A stretch of 64,000 nucleotides of DNA. Source: JAGPUQ01 sp049325095 (GTDB lineage: Bacteria > Pseudomonadota > Gammaproteobacteria > Pseudomonadales > Porticoccaceae). Shown here in pieces: positions 36,513-44,903 of this stretch (the first letter of the stretch is position 1; each line of letters opens with the position of its first letter). The notes below the pieces were generated by a model. The model was not told the origin of the DNA. It worked only from the letters and a program-made list of their open reading frames with translations, and ran no database searches. The position numbers were made by a program, and so were the translations under genes. The stretch covers positions 62,001-126,000 of the forward strand of contig JBMOPO010000053.1 of assembly GCA_049325095.1 (NCBI GenBank). Direction: 5' to 3'.

Positions 36513-37655
36513 TCAGGGCCGCTGATTGCCCAGCACGACGGTGCCACTCGCGCCGAACATGCCGCCGACGCCGTGGCACACCGAAATCTCCACCCCCGGC
36601 ACCTGGGCCGGTGCCGTGCCGCGCAACTGGCGCACGCTCTCCTGCAGGGCATACATGCCGTACATGCCGGAGTGCATGTAGCTCAGACCGCCGCCATTGG
36701 TATTGACCGGCAGCTTGCCGCCCGGGGCGGTGTGCCGCTCCCAGATGAAGGCGCCGGCCTCACCCCGAGCGACGAAGCCCAGATCCTCCAAGCCGTAGAT
36801 GGGCAGGTGGGCGAAGGCGTCGTAGAGCATCAGGTGATCGACATCGGCGTGGCGGATGCCGGCCTCTGCAAACGCCCTGGCGCCGGAAACGCGGAACGCG
36901 CGCGAGCTGGTGAAATCGTTCATCTGGCTGATCATCGGCGTCTCCACGCTCTCGCCGGTGCCCAGCACGTACACGGGCCGGGTCGGAAAGTCCTGCGCCC
37001 GCTCGGCGCTGGTCAACACCAGGGCGCCGCCGCCATCGGTGACCAGACAGCATTCGAGGACGTGGAACGGCCAGGCGATCACCTTGGAGTTGAGCACGTC
37101 TTCGACGCTGATGGGATCGCGGTGGGTGGCGCGCGGGTTGCGGGCCGCCCATTCGCGCTGCACCACCGCGACATTGGCCAGCTGCTCGTGGGTGAGGCCA
37201 TAGTCCTTCATGTAGCGCAGCACCGGGATGGTGAACATGGTGGGCGCGCCGAGCACGCCATAGGGCAGCTCGAACTGGCCGGCCAGGCTCGCCTGATTGA
37301 TCTGCACGGCCTGGGTGCCCACCCAGGAGCGGCCGCTCTCGCCGTGGGTGATGAGCACCGTGGAGCACAGCCCCTCGGCGATCGCCGCCGCGGCATGGCG
37401 CACATGGAGCATGAACGAACAGCCGCCGACCATGGTGCCGTCCACCCAGGTCGGGGTGATGCCGAGGTAATGGGCGAGGTCCGTGGGCCACTCGGCGGCG
37501 CAGGCCAGGCCGTCGATGTCCCTGGGCGTCAGGCCGCAGTCGGCGAGCGCATTGAGGGCGGCGTCTGCATGCAGCTGAAGCTGCGACAGCTGCGGGACCA
37601 GCCCGAGCTCGGTGCTCTCCGCGGCGCCGACGATGGCCACTGCGCCGGGCTTCAT
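36513..37655 (-). CDS. Thiolase-like (SCP2-thiolase/acetyl-CoA acetyltransferase) protein
   Basis: 380 residues of the lipid-transfer/SCP2-like thiolase group. N-terminal VAIVGAAESTELG, DGTMVGGCSFMLHVRHAA at the position of the thiolase nucleophile loop, and the C-terminal CHGVGGMFGASGTVVLGN. The usual catalytic Cys/His/Cys set is not fully recognisable. Such proteins pair with DUF35 partners as retro-aldol or lyase complexes in steroid and acyl side-chain degradation. Here the DUF35 gene lies directly upstream with an ATGA overlap. Confidence 0.82.
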   Translation of the reverse strand: MKPGAVAIVGAAESTELGLVPQLSQLQLHADAALNALADCGLTPRDIDGLACAAEWPTDLAHYLGITPTWVDGTMVGGCSFMLHVRHAAAAIAEGLCSTVLITHGESGRSWVGTQAVQINQASLAGQFELPYGVLGAPTMFTIPVLRYMKDYGLTHEQLANVAVVQREWAARNPRATHRDPISVEDVLNSKVIAWPFHVLECCLVTDGGGALVLTSAERAQDFPTRPVYVLGTGESVETPMISQMNDFTSSRAFRVSGARAFAEAGIRHADVDHLMLYDAFAHLPIYGLEDLGFVARGEAGAFIWERHTAPGGKLPVNTNGGGLSYMHSGMYGMYALQESVRQLRGTAPAQVPGVEISVCHGVGGMFGASGTVVLGNQRP

Positions 37656-38071
37656 CGCGCACCTCCCCGCAGCGGGCGGAACTTGGGCAGGCTGAGGTCC
37701 GCGGTAACCGGCTCGAACACCACCTCGAGGGGCATGTCGAGCACCAGGGCCTCGGGCGTCTGGGGCACATCGACGATGTTGGTCATCATCCGCGGCCCCT
37801 CCTCCAGCTCCACCACCGCGATCGCATAGGGGGCGTCGATCCACTTGGGCAGCCGGTGGTTGATCACATAGCTGTAGAGTGTGGCGCGACCGCTGGCGCG
37901 GATCACCCGGACGCGGCGGGACGCGCACTCCGGGCAGAAGGGACGCGGCGGAAAATACACCTTGGCGCAGTCGTCGCACTGCTGCAGCAGCAGTTCGCCG
38001 CGCCGCGCTCCCTCCCAGAAATGGCGGGTCTCCGGCGTCGGCCGGGGCAGGGTCTTGGGATTGATGCTCAT
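37652..38071 (-). CDS. DUF35 / Zn-ribbon and OB-fold acyl-CoA-associated protein
   Basis: 139 residues. A rubredoxin-like zinc ribbon with four cysteines (CDDC about 32-35 and CPEC about 47-50) is followed by an OB-fold (ATLYSYVINHR; YAIAVVELEEGPRM). The family binds CoA thioesters and acts with thiolase-like partners or as a hydratase/lyase subunit. Stop and start overlap with the downstream thiolase-like gene indicates a stoichiometric complex. Confidence 0.85.
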   Translation of the reverse strand: MSINPKTLPRPTPETRHFWEGARRGELLLQQCDDCAKVYFPPRPFCPECASRRVRVIRASGRATLYSYVINHRLPKWIDAPYAIAVVELEEGPRMMTNIVDVPQTPEALVLDMPLEVVFEPVTADLSLPKFRPLRGGAR

Positions 38072-38143
38072 GACTGGCGGCGTTCTTATGGCTTATGTCA
38101 AGCGATTGTTGCCGCTCCGGGCCAGCTTGTCGAGTCGCCGATG

Positions 38144-38149
38144 TACAAT
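38144..38149 (+). promoter_or_regulatory. Candidate -10 element and TGTACA palindromic core before the SDR gene
   Basis: TACAAT (38144-38149) matches the -10 consensus at 5 of 6 positions, 33 bases upstream of the ATG, but no good -35 lies at 16-18 bases. The surrounding GATGTACAATCGATCGA contains palindromic TGTACA and CGATCG cores. It lies in the divergent spacer between the DUF35 and SDR genes, so it could be an operator for both. Confidence 0.3.
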
Positions 38150-38181
38150 CGATCGACCAATAATCAACGGAGACGACCACG

Positions 38182-39090
38182 ATGGAAATCCGATATGACG
38201 GGCGGGTGGCGGTGGTCACCGGGGCCGGCGCCGGACTGGGCCGCAGCCACGCTCTGTTCCTCGCCTCGCGCGGCGCCCGGGTGGTGGTGAACGACCTCGG
38301 CGGGGCAGTCGACGGCAGCGGCGGTTCGGCGACGCCCGCGCAACAGGTGGTCGCCGAAATCGAGGCCGCCGGCGGCGAGGCGGTCGCCAACGCCGATTCG
38401 GTGGCCACCCCCGCGGGGGCGGCGCGCATCGTGCAGACCGCCCTCGACCGCTGGGGCCGCATCGACATCCTCATCAACAACGCCGGCAACCTGCGCGACA
38501 AGACCCTGGCGAAGATGACCGCGGAGGATTTCGACGCCGTGGTCGCTGTCCACCTGTCGGGCGCCGCCTACTGCACGCTCGCCGCCTGGCCGCACATGAA
38601 GGAAGCCAACTACGGCCGCATCGTGATGACCACCTCGGCCGCCGGGCTGTTCGGCAACTTCGGCCAGAGCAACTATGCGGCCGCCAAGCTCGGCGTGGTG
38701 GGCCTCATGAACGCGCTCAAGCACGAGGGCCGCAAGTACAACATCCATGTCAACACCATCGCGCCCATGGCCCTGACCCGGATGACCGAGGACATCATGT
38801 CCGAGCAGATCAAGCCGCTGGTCAAGCCGGAATTCGTCACCCCCGTGGTGGCCTGGTTCTGCGCCGAGGGAAACGACACCACGGGCGACATCGTCGAGGC
38901 GGGCGCCGGCTACTACGCCCGGGTGCAGATCGTGGAAGCCGCCGGCGTGGTGCTGGGCGGCGGGCGCGTGCCGACGCCGGAGGAGGTGCGCGACAACTAT
39001 GCGCGCATCGCCGACATGGGCGGCGCCCAGCCCCATGATTCGGCCAATGACGTGATGCGGCACGTATTCCGCACCCTGAGGCCGCGCTGA
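38182..39090 (+). CDS. Short-chain dehydrogenase, multifunctional-enzyme type-2 (HSD17B4)-like
   Basis: 302 residues. Cofactor motif VVTGAGAGLGRSHAL (13-27) is followed by VVNDLGG, which is typical of the 3-hydroxyacyl-CoA/17-beta-HSD4 branch. The NNAGNLRDKTL loop and the catalytic Ser with SNYAAAKLG (Tyr/Lys) are intact. It likely oxidises a 3-hydroxyacyl-CoA. It is divergent from the thiolase/DUF35 pair, so the three genes may form one beta-oxidation-like module. GGAG lies about 10 bases before the ATG. Confidence 0.87.
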   Translation: MEIRYDGRVAVVTGAGAGLGRSHALFLASRGARVVVNDLGGAVDGSGGSATPAQQVVAEIEAAGGEAVANADSVATPAGAARIVQTALDRWGRIDILINNAGNLRDKTLAKMTAEDFDAVVAVHLSGAAYCTLAAWPHMKEANYGRIVMTTSAAGLFGNFGQSNYAAAKLGVVGLMNALKHEGRKYNIHVNTIAPMALTRMTEDIMSEQIKPLVKPEFVTPVVAWFCAEGNDTTGDIVEAGAGYYARVQIVEAAGVVLGGGRVPTPEEVRDNYARIADMGGAQPHDSANDVMRHVFRTLRPR

Positions 39091-39153
39091 ACCAGGCCCG
39101 GCCGGCCGGACAGCGGATCCGGGGGTCCGGCCCCGCGCCGGCCGGCGGGCTGC

Positions 39154-39162
39154 TGATAAAAT
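39154..39162 (+). promoter_or_regulatory. Extended -10 promoter of the histidine phosphatase gene
   Basis: TGA followed directly by TAAAAT (39157-39162) forms a TGn-extended -10, 5 of 6 to consensus, 34 bases before the ATG at 39197. The region upstream is GC-rich with no good -35, which extended -10 promoters tolerate. Confidence 0.4.
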
Positions 39163-39196
39163 CGCACCTCTCCATTCGGTCCGGAAACTGCCGCCG

Positions 39197-39826
39197 ATGA
39201 AACCGGGCAAGGTGCTGCTGGTCCGCCACGGCCAGACCCACGCCAATGTCGATCAGGTCTGGCACGGCCATACCGACACGCCGCTCAACGAACTGGGCCA
39301 TGCGCAGGCCGAACTCCTGGGCGCCTGGTTCCACAACTATCTGCCCGAGGTCCACGCCGTCTATTCGAGCCCGCTGCAGCGCGCCCGGCACACCGCCGAG
39401 CGGATCGCCGCCCGCCGGGGACACGACCTGCGCCTCGACCCCCGGCTGGTCGAGTTCGGCGCCGGCGAGTTCGAGGGCCGGAGCTTCCAGGAGCTGAGCG
39501 GCGACGACGGCTTCGTGCAGCGGATGATGGCCGACCCGCACCACCGCGCCCCCGGCGGCGAGAGCCGCCACGAGGTGACCCTGAGGTTCGTGGCCGCGGT
39601 CGAGGAGTTCCACGCCAACCACCCCGGGGAAAACATCGTGGTGGTCAGCCACGGCCTCGCGATCGCCTTCGCGCTGTCGCACTGGATCGACCGCGACAGC
39701 ACCAGCTGGACCCGCTACCGGGTCGACAACACCTCGGTGACCGAGCTCTGCCTGCACCGCCGCGAACTCGGCTACCTGGGCCGCACCGATCACCTGGAGG
39801 CGGCGACCGCCGGCGCTCACCCCTGA
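39197..39826 (+). CDS. Histidine phosphatase superfamily protein (phosphoglycerate-mutase-like)
   Basis: 209 residues. Catalytic RHG box VLLVRHGQTHAN at residues 6-17, YSSPLQRARHTAERI, the general-acid region EFGAGEFEGRSFQEL, and the second histidine in VVVSHGLAIAFAL. The substrate (for example a phosphosugar, alpha-ribazole-5'-phosphate or a nucleotide) cannot be told from sequence. Single gene with its own promoter. Confidence 0.85.
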   Translation: MKPGKVLLVRHGQTHANVDQVWHGHTDTPLNELGHAQAELLGAWFHNYLPEVHAVYSSPLQRARHTAERIAARRGHDLRLDPRLVEFGAGEFEGRSFQELSGDDGFVQRMMADPHHRAPGGESRHEVTLRFVAAVEEFHANHPGENIVVVSHGLAIAFALSHWIDRDSTSWTRYRVDNTSVTELCLHRRELGYLGRTDHLEAATAGAHP

Positions 39827-39979
39827 GCGAGGCGGGCGCCGCCCGGCGTGTTCTGCGGCGGCCGCGCAGCCCGGGAGCTCGCGAGGGTAACCTTGCCGCT
39901 CTCCCGACACCCCACGCATACTGGCCGCCAGTGGCGGCAACGGGCCGAGTTCACCACCAGGATCAGGGAGGAACGACCC

Positions 39980-41524
39980 ATGAGCAACCTCGTCGTCTGC
40001 TGTGACGGCACCTGGAACACCCCCGACCAGAGCGAACAGGGGGTGCCGACGCCGACCAATGTGGTGCGCCTGTTCAACAGCCTCGCGGACCAGGGTGCCG
40101 GCGGCGAGCCGCAGCTGCGCTACTACCACCCGGGCGTCGGCACCGACGGCTCCTGGTGGGACCGGCTCGCGGGCGGCGGCATGGGCATCGGCCTCGGCCG
40201 CAACGTGATGAGCGCCTACCGGTGGCTGGCCGAGCACTATCGGCCCGGCGACCGGATATTCCTGTTCGGCTTCAGCCGCGGCGCCTACACGGTGCGCAGC
40301 CTGGCCGGGATGATCACCTCGCCGCGCTGCGGCCTGCTGCGCCTCGACGGCCTGGCCGAGGCGGAGGTCTGGAAGCGCATCGAGCGCGCCTACCGCAAGG
40401 GCTACCGGGATCGCAAGGATCGCGCTGCCTGGGCCGGGGACTGGGAATTCCATCGGGCCGATCCCGGCGGCGCCCCCGTGCCGGTGTACCTGCTCGGCGT
40501 CTGGGACACGGTGGGCGCGCTCGGCATCCCCGACGACCTGGCGGTGCTCAACCTGCTCGACGATCCGCGCCGCTACGCCTTTCACGACACGGAGCTCAAC
40601 GATCTGGTGCTCCACGCCCGCCATGCCGTGGCCCTGGACGAATGCCGGCTCAGCTATGCGCCGACCCTGTGGAGCAACATCGAACACCGGCCCACCGTGC
40701 AGCAGCTCTGGTTTCCGGGAGTGCACTCCGACGTCGGCGGCGGTTATCCGGAGACCGGCCTCTCGGACCTCGCCCTGCACTGGATGATGGCGGAGGCGGA
40801 GGCCCTCGGGCTCGGCCTGCTGCCGCAGATGATGGCGCAGCTGCGGCCCGATCCGCGCGGCGTGCTGCACGATTCGCGCCGCGGGCTGTTTCAGCTCCTG
40901 CGCGCCCAGCCGCGCAGCTTTCCCGAACTCAGCGCCGCCAACGAAGGCCGCCGGCTGCATCCCGCCACCCTGGCCCGGCATCGCAACCCGCCCATCACCC
41001 AGGCGCCCTATCACCCCTCGCTGCGCCTGCAACCCGGGGAGTCCCGCGAACTGACCATCTACGCCGCCGAGCCCTGGAATGCCACCGGCCTCTGGCTGGA
41101 GACGGGGGAGCGCTACGCCTTCTCGGCCAGCGGCGAGTGGCTGGACCGCAATATCAAGTGCGGGCCGGGCGGCACCTCCGACGGCAAATTCCAGCTCGCC
41201 GAACTGGCGCACCTCGCGGGCACCCTGTGGGGCAAGGTCGAAGGCCTGTTCCAGCGGTTCAGCAACAACGAGCTGGCCGACTTCAAGGGCACGCGCCGCA
41301 TCGAAAGCCTGCCCTGGTTCGCCCTGGTGGGCGCGATCGGCAACGGCGGTCACCCCACCGCGAGCGGCAGCCTGAGCCCGTGCGAAACCATTCCCATCAG
41401 GACCGGGATCGAGGATTATCGGGTCGGCGCCGCCGGCTATCTCTACTGCTTCGCCAACGACGCCTGGAATTTTTACGACAACAATCGCGGCAGCGTGCGC
41501 CTGGCGGTACGCCGGTTGAGCTGA
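39980..41524 (+). CDS. DUF2235 alpha/beta-hydrolase (Tle1-like phospholipase family)
   Basis: 514 residues. N-terminal LVVCCDGTWNTPDQ is the DUF2235 hallmark; the nucleophile elbow GFSRGAYTVRSLAG has Ser99, and WFPGVHSDVGGGYPE supplies the Asp/His region. A C-terminal domain of about 180 residues is distinct (beta-rich, unrecognised). Related proteins are type VI secretion phospholipase effectors, but no immunity or VgrG gene is adjacent, so an intracellular or housekeeping esterase role is as likely. GGGAGG precedes the ATG. Confidence 0.8.
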   Translation: MSNLVVCCDGTWNTPDQSEQGVPTPTNVVRLFNSLADQGAGGEPQLRYYHPGVGTDGSWWDRLAGGGMGIGLGRNVMSAYRWLAEHYRPGDRIFLFGFSRGAYTVRSLAGMITSPRCGLLRLDGLAEAEVWKRIERAYRKGYRDRKDRAAWAGDWEFHRADPGGAPVPVYLLGVWDTVGALGIPDDLAVLNLLDDPRRYAFHDTELNDLVLHARHAVALDECRLSYAPTLWSNIEHRPTVQQLWFPGVHSDVGGGYPETGLSDLALHWMMAEAEALGLGLLPQMMAQLRPDPRGVLHDSRRGLFQLLRAQPRSFPELSAANEGRRLHPATLARHRNPPITQAPYHPSLRLQPGESRELTIYAAEPWNATGLWLETGERYAFSASGEWLDRNIKCGPGGTSDGKFQLAELAHLAGTLWGKVEGLFQRFSNNELADFKGTRRIESLPWFALVGAIGNGGHPTASGSLSPCETIPIRTGIEDYRVGAAGYLYCFANDAWNFYDNNRGSVRLAVRRLS

Positions 41525-41609
41525 GTCGCCGGTGAATTTTTCAGGCGCTCCGCCCGGCCGGGGCTGGCCGGTCGCGGAACCGCGCCACCAGGGGGAGGCA
41601 GCCACTCGC

Positions 41610-42221
41610 ATGAACGCCACCACACCGGGACCGGACGGCAGACCGCGCTGCGCCTGGTGCAGCGCCGCGCCGGAGTTTTTCGCCTATCACGACAGCGAAT
41701 GGGGCCTGCCGGTGGCCGACGATCGCCGCCTGTTCGAGAAGCTCTGCCTGGAAGGCTTTCAGGCGGGGCTGAGCTGGCGGACCATCCTGGCCAAGCGCGA
41801 GCACTTCCGCGCCGCCTTCCACGGCTTCGATTTCCACCGCATCGCCGCCTTCGACCGGAGCGACGTCGAGCGCCTGCTCCAGGATCCGGGCATCGTCCGC
41901 CACCGCGGCAAGATCGAGGCGGTGATCAACAACGCGCAGCGGGCGGGGGAGCTGGTCGCGCGGGAAGGCTCGCTGGCCGCCTTCGTATGGCGCTACGAGC
42001 TGGATCCCGCAAAGCTCGGCCCAGCGCAGAGCGCCTCGACCTCGCCGGAATCCGTGGCGCTGTCCAAGGAGCTCAAGAAACGCGGCTGGAAGTTCGTCGG
42101 GCCGACCACGGTGTACGCCTTCATGCAGGCGGTGGGTCTGATCAACGACCACGCCGAAGGCTGCGTGTCCCGCCCGGCGGTGGAGCGCGCGCGGGCCGTC
42201 TTCCGGCCCCCGGGGCGCTGA
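41610..42221 (+). CDS. tag: DNA-3-methyladenine glycosylase I
   Basis: 203 residues. Helix-hairpin-helix glycosylase that removes 3-methyladenine. Zinc-binding residues Cys/His are in RCAWCSAAPEFFAYHDSEWG near the N terminus and in INDHAEGC near the C terminus. FEKLCLEGFQAGLSW and RHRGKIEAVINNA are signature blocks. ATG 41610 begins about 12 residues before the first zinc cysteine, as in the family. Confidence 0.95.
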   Translation: MNATTPGPDGRPRCAWCSAAPEFFAYHDSEWGLPVADDRRLFEKLCLEGFQAGLSWRTILAKREHFRAAFHGFDFHRIAAFDRSDVERLLQDPGIVRHRGKIEAVINNAQRAGELVAREGSLAAFVWRYELDPAKLGPAQSASTSPESVALSKELKKRGWKFVGPTTVYAFMQAVGLINDHAEGCVSRPAVERARAVFRPPGR

Positions 42222-42246
42222 TCCGCGATCGCCGCCGGGGTATCGC

Positions 42247-43629
42247 TCAGCGCGCCGATCGCTCCGGCAGCTCGCCGCGCCAGGGTCCCCAGATGGCGAA
42301 GGTCATGCCGGGCGGGCCCTGCATATTGACGAACAGGGTCTGGCCGTCGGGCGAGAAGGTGGCGCCGGCGAACTCCTCATGGTTGAGGGCGTTGAAGCCG
42401 AACGGGAACACGCGGCCTTCGGGATTGATGCCGACCAGCCACTGGTCGTGTTCTCCATCGGTGCAGGCGATGGCGAAGCCGTGGGGCCCGGCGATGATGT
42501 TGTCGGGTTCATCATAGGGCGTGCCCTTGGGAAACAGGGCGACCAGCTCGATGGTTTCGCCAACGGGATCGTAGCGCCAGATCTGCCCGCTGTGTTCGGC
42601 CGCGCTGCGGTCTTCCTCGTCATCCGCATCGGGCCCGTCGCCGCGGCTGGAGACGAACCAGATCGAGCCGCCGGGATCGGCCCAGGTGCCTTCCGCCTTC
42701 TGGATGGGCACCGCGCCCAGGGCGATGACCTGCTCGCGCACCGGGATCTCGCCATCCGCCGGGTTGGGATTGGGGACGTCGACCCAGGTCGCGTTCAGCA
42801 GCATGCCCGGCGTTTGCACGATGGACAGATCGGTGCCTACCAGGCCGGGCACCGCCAGCGCCGCCAGCCGCCCGCCGGCGTGCAGGCTGCCGCGCCCGCC
42901 CAGGGGAAAGTCGGGGATGAAGCGATAGAAGCAGCCGTGCGGGCTGTCGGCGTCTTCGGTCAGGTAGGCGACGCCGCGCCGGTCGAAGGACACGGCCTCG
43001 TGGTCGAAGCGCCCCATGGCGACGATCGGCAGCGGATTGCCACCGGCCAGGGGATCGACCTCGAACACATAGCCGTGGGGCTTGGCGATCGTCTCCGAGG
43101 ACTCCTCGCAACTCAGCCAGGTGCCCCAGGGGCTGGGGCCGCCGGCGCAGTTGTCCAGGGTGCCGGCGAGGCTGACCCGGTCGCTCACCAGGCGGCGATC
43201 GCGACCGACCACCAGGGTGGTGGTGCCGCCGGCCGTCACCTCGGGGTCGTAGACCAGGCCGCCGACCTGCGGGACCGGGGTCAGCGCATCCTCGAGGATG
43301 TCGCCGAGATCCATCTCGTGGTTGCGCACCAGCAGGGTGCTGCCGCCCGGGCCGGCAAAGGCCGCCATGCCGTCATGGCTGGACGGCACCGGGTTGCCGT
43401 CCGCCATCGGGGAGTTTTCCCGCGAGAACATGCGGTAGCGGAAGCCCCGCGGCAGGTCCAGCAGGCCGTCGGGATCCTCGACCAGGCCACCGAAGCCATG
43501 AACCGGGCAATCGCCTTCGTCGGCAAGCCGCGCGGGCGGCCGCGGCGAAGCGATCACTGCGCCAAGGGAGCCGGCCACACCCACGGCGGCGGCGCCAAAC
43601 AGCAGGAAGGATCTGCGGGATACCGGCAT
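42247..43629 (-). CDS. phoX: PhoX-family (DUF839) phosphatase, Tat-exported
   Basis: 460 residues. The twin-arginine signal MPVSRRSFLLFGAAAVGVAG at the N terminus predicts folded export to the periplasm. The beta-propeller has the PhoX/DUF839 blocks LVRNHEMDLGD, TWLSCEESSETI, YLTEDADSPHGCFYRF and PDNIIAGPHGFAIACTDGE. These provide acidic and Glu ligands for the Ca/Fe centre and hydrolyse phosphomonoesters. ATG 43629 is chosen to start at the Tat signal. A PHO-box-like direct repeat about 110 bases upstream supports phosphate control. It is shorter than the largest PhoX enzymes (about 600 or more). Confidence 0.82.
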   Translation of the reverse strand: MPVSRRSFLLFGAAAVGVAGSLGAVIASPRPPARLADEGDCPVHGFGGLVEDPDGLLDLPRGFRYRMFSRENSPMADGNPVPSSHDGMAAFAGPGGSTLLVRNHEMDLGDILEDALTPVPQVGGLVYDPEVTAGGTTTLVVGRDRRLVSDRVSLAGTLDNCAGGPSPWGTWLSCEESSETIAKPHGYVFEVDPLAGGNPLPIVAMGRFDHEAVSFDRRGVAYLTEDADSPHGCFYRFIPDFPLGGRGSLHAGGRLAALAVPGLVGTDLSIVQTPGMLLNATWVDVPNPNPADGEIPVREQVIALGAVPIQKAEGTWADPGGSIWFVSSRGDGPDADDEEDRSAAEHSGQIWRYDPVGETIELVALFPKGTPYDEPDNIIAGPHGFAIACTDGEHDQWLVGINPEGRVFPFGFNALNHEEFAGATFSPDGQTLFVNMQGPPGMTFAIWGPWRGELPERSAR

Positions 43630-43726
43630 GGGGAAGCTCTCTGGTTGACCGCGCGGGGCGGCGTGTGGTCCGGGCTTCGAAACCCTGGGGCTTCGGACGG
43701 GACGAGGCGATGCTGCCACAGGCTTC

Positions 43727-43755
43727 ATGGACAGCCTGTGACACCGGAATGACAG
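43727..43755 (-). promoter_or_regulatory. PHO-box-like PhoB binding site upstream of the PhoX gene
   Basis: Minus strand reads CTGTCAT (43749-43755), 4 bases, GTGTCAC (43738-43744), then after 3 bases CTGTCCAT (43727-43734). The first two units have the 7-bp repeat and 11-bp period of the PhoB consensus (CTGTCAT-N4-CTGTCAY), 13 of 14 positions. The site is 98-126 bases upstream of the PhoX start codon. Confidence 0.6.
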
Positions 43756-43815
43756 TTCGGTGAATGCGCCGGCCGGCGCGGTCGCCGCCAGCCGGCCGGC
43801 ACCGGATGGCGCGGC

Positions 43816-44664
43816 TCAGGGCGAGCCGCCGGAGGGCACTTCGACCCGCGCGGTCTCGATGCGCGAGGCGTCGCGAATCCGGCCCAGATCCTTGATGGTG
43901 CCCTGGAAGGTCAGACAGAACAGGGTGCGGCCGTCGGCCCCGCCCAGGGTGCAGGCCACCGGGTAGCGGTCCTGGACGCGCACGCAATGGGTCACCTCGC
44001 CGCCTTCGCGGACCCGCACGAAACGGTCGCTGTTGAAGCCCGCCACCCAGATGGCGCCCTCGGCGTCGAGGCAGATGCCGTCCGGCGAGACGTCGAGCTC
44101 GGCGAACAGGCGCCGGTTGGCCAGGCTGCCGTCGGGCTGGATATCGAAGGCGGTCAGCCGTTTCGCCCAGGACTCGGCGACGATCAGCCGCCGGCCGTCG
44201 GCAGTCACCACCGGGCCGTTGGGCACGTGCAGCTCCTGCGCCACCTCGCGCACCTCACCCTCCGCGGTGACCAGCACCAGGTTGGTGGGCTTGAATTTCT
44301 CCCCGGCCAGCAGATCGAAGCCGATGTTGCCGACGTAGGCGTTGCCGCGGCCATCGACCACCATGTCGTTGATCTCGTAGCGGCACAGGCGCGACAGGTC
44401 GGCGTGCTCGACCAGCCGGCCGTCGACCAGTTTCAGCAGCCGGCGATCGTGCATGGACACGATCAGCGGCGTGCCGTCGGGCAGAAAGCCGATCCCCGAG
44501 GGCTTGCCCGGCACTTCCGCCACCACCTCCCGGGCCCCGTTCTCCTGTATGCGATAGACCCTGTGATCGTGCATGTCCGAGACCCAGAGCCGGTGGCCGC
44601 GCCAGCGCGGCCCCTCCAGAAACACGAACCCCTCGGCCAGCACCTGGCTGTTCAGTTCTTTCAT
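43816..44664 (-). CDS. SMP-30/gluconolactonase-like beta-propeller protein
   Basis: 282 residues. Starts MKELNSQVLAEGFVFLEGPRW; the conserved Glu in FLEGPRW is a metal ligand of the SMP-30/gluconolaconase/LRE family. WVSDMHDHRVYRI, NDMVVDGRGNAYVGN and DGICLDAEGAIWVAG give the remaining Asn/Asp ligands. Probable lactonase for a sugar or other lactone; substrate unknown. GGAGGACATC precedes the ATG. It precedes the PhoX gene on the same strand, with a 186-base gap. Confidence 0.85.
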   Translation of the reverse strand: MKELNSQVLAEGFVFLEGPRWRGHRLWVSDMHDHRVYRIQENGAREVVAEVPGKPSGIGFLPDGTPLIVSMHDRRLLKLVDGRLVEHADLSRLCRYEINDMVVDGRGNAYVGNIGFDLLAGEKFKPTNLVLVTAEGEVREVAQELHVPNGPVVTADGRRLIVAESWAKRLTAFDIQPDGSLANRRLFAELDVSPDGICLDAEGAIWVAGFNSDRFVRVREGGEVTHCVRVQDRYPVACTLGGADGRTLFCLTFQGTIKDLGRIRDASRIETARVEVPSGGSP

Positions 44665-44903
44665 GATGTCCTCCCACACCCCTGCCCCGGAGCCTGCCCC
44701 GGAAGGCTGATTGTCATCGACGACACGAACCCGACCCGCCGCCCGCTTGCGAGGCGGGTGGGCCCAGCGGACGCGGCCGCACTGCTCTGTGGTCGGTTTC
44801 GGCCCGGCGCCCCGAGGCAGCCTAACCCAACCGGCGCCACTTGCAGAGCGCAACGGATAGACCACAGGGGCGACCTGGTTCTCCGGCGGGCCAGGACCGC
44901 CCC

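Noticed and set aside
38096..38101. Perfect TTGACA on the minus strand before the DUF35 gene
   Set aside because: It lies only 25 bases from the start codon, leaving no room for a -10 and leader, and no -10 is visible.
39980..41524. DUF2235 protein as a type VI secretion effector
   Set aside because: No VgrG, PAAR, adaptor or immunity gene is adjacent, so the effector reading is not supported here.
38837..41623. 928-codon minus-strand ORF opposite the SDR, phosphatase and DUF2235 genes
   Set aside because: Mirror frame spanning several real genes and intergenic spacers; no domain signal.
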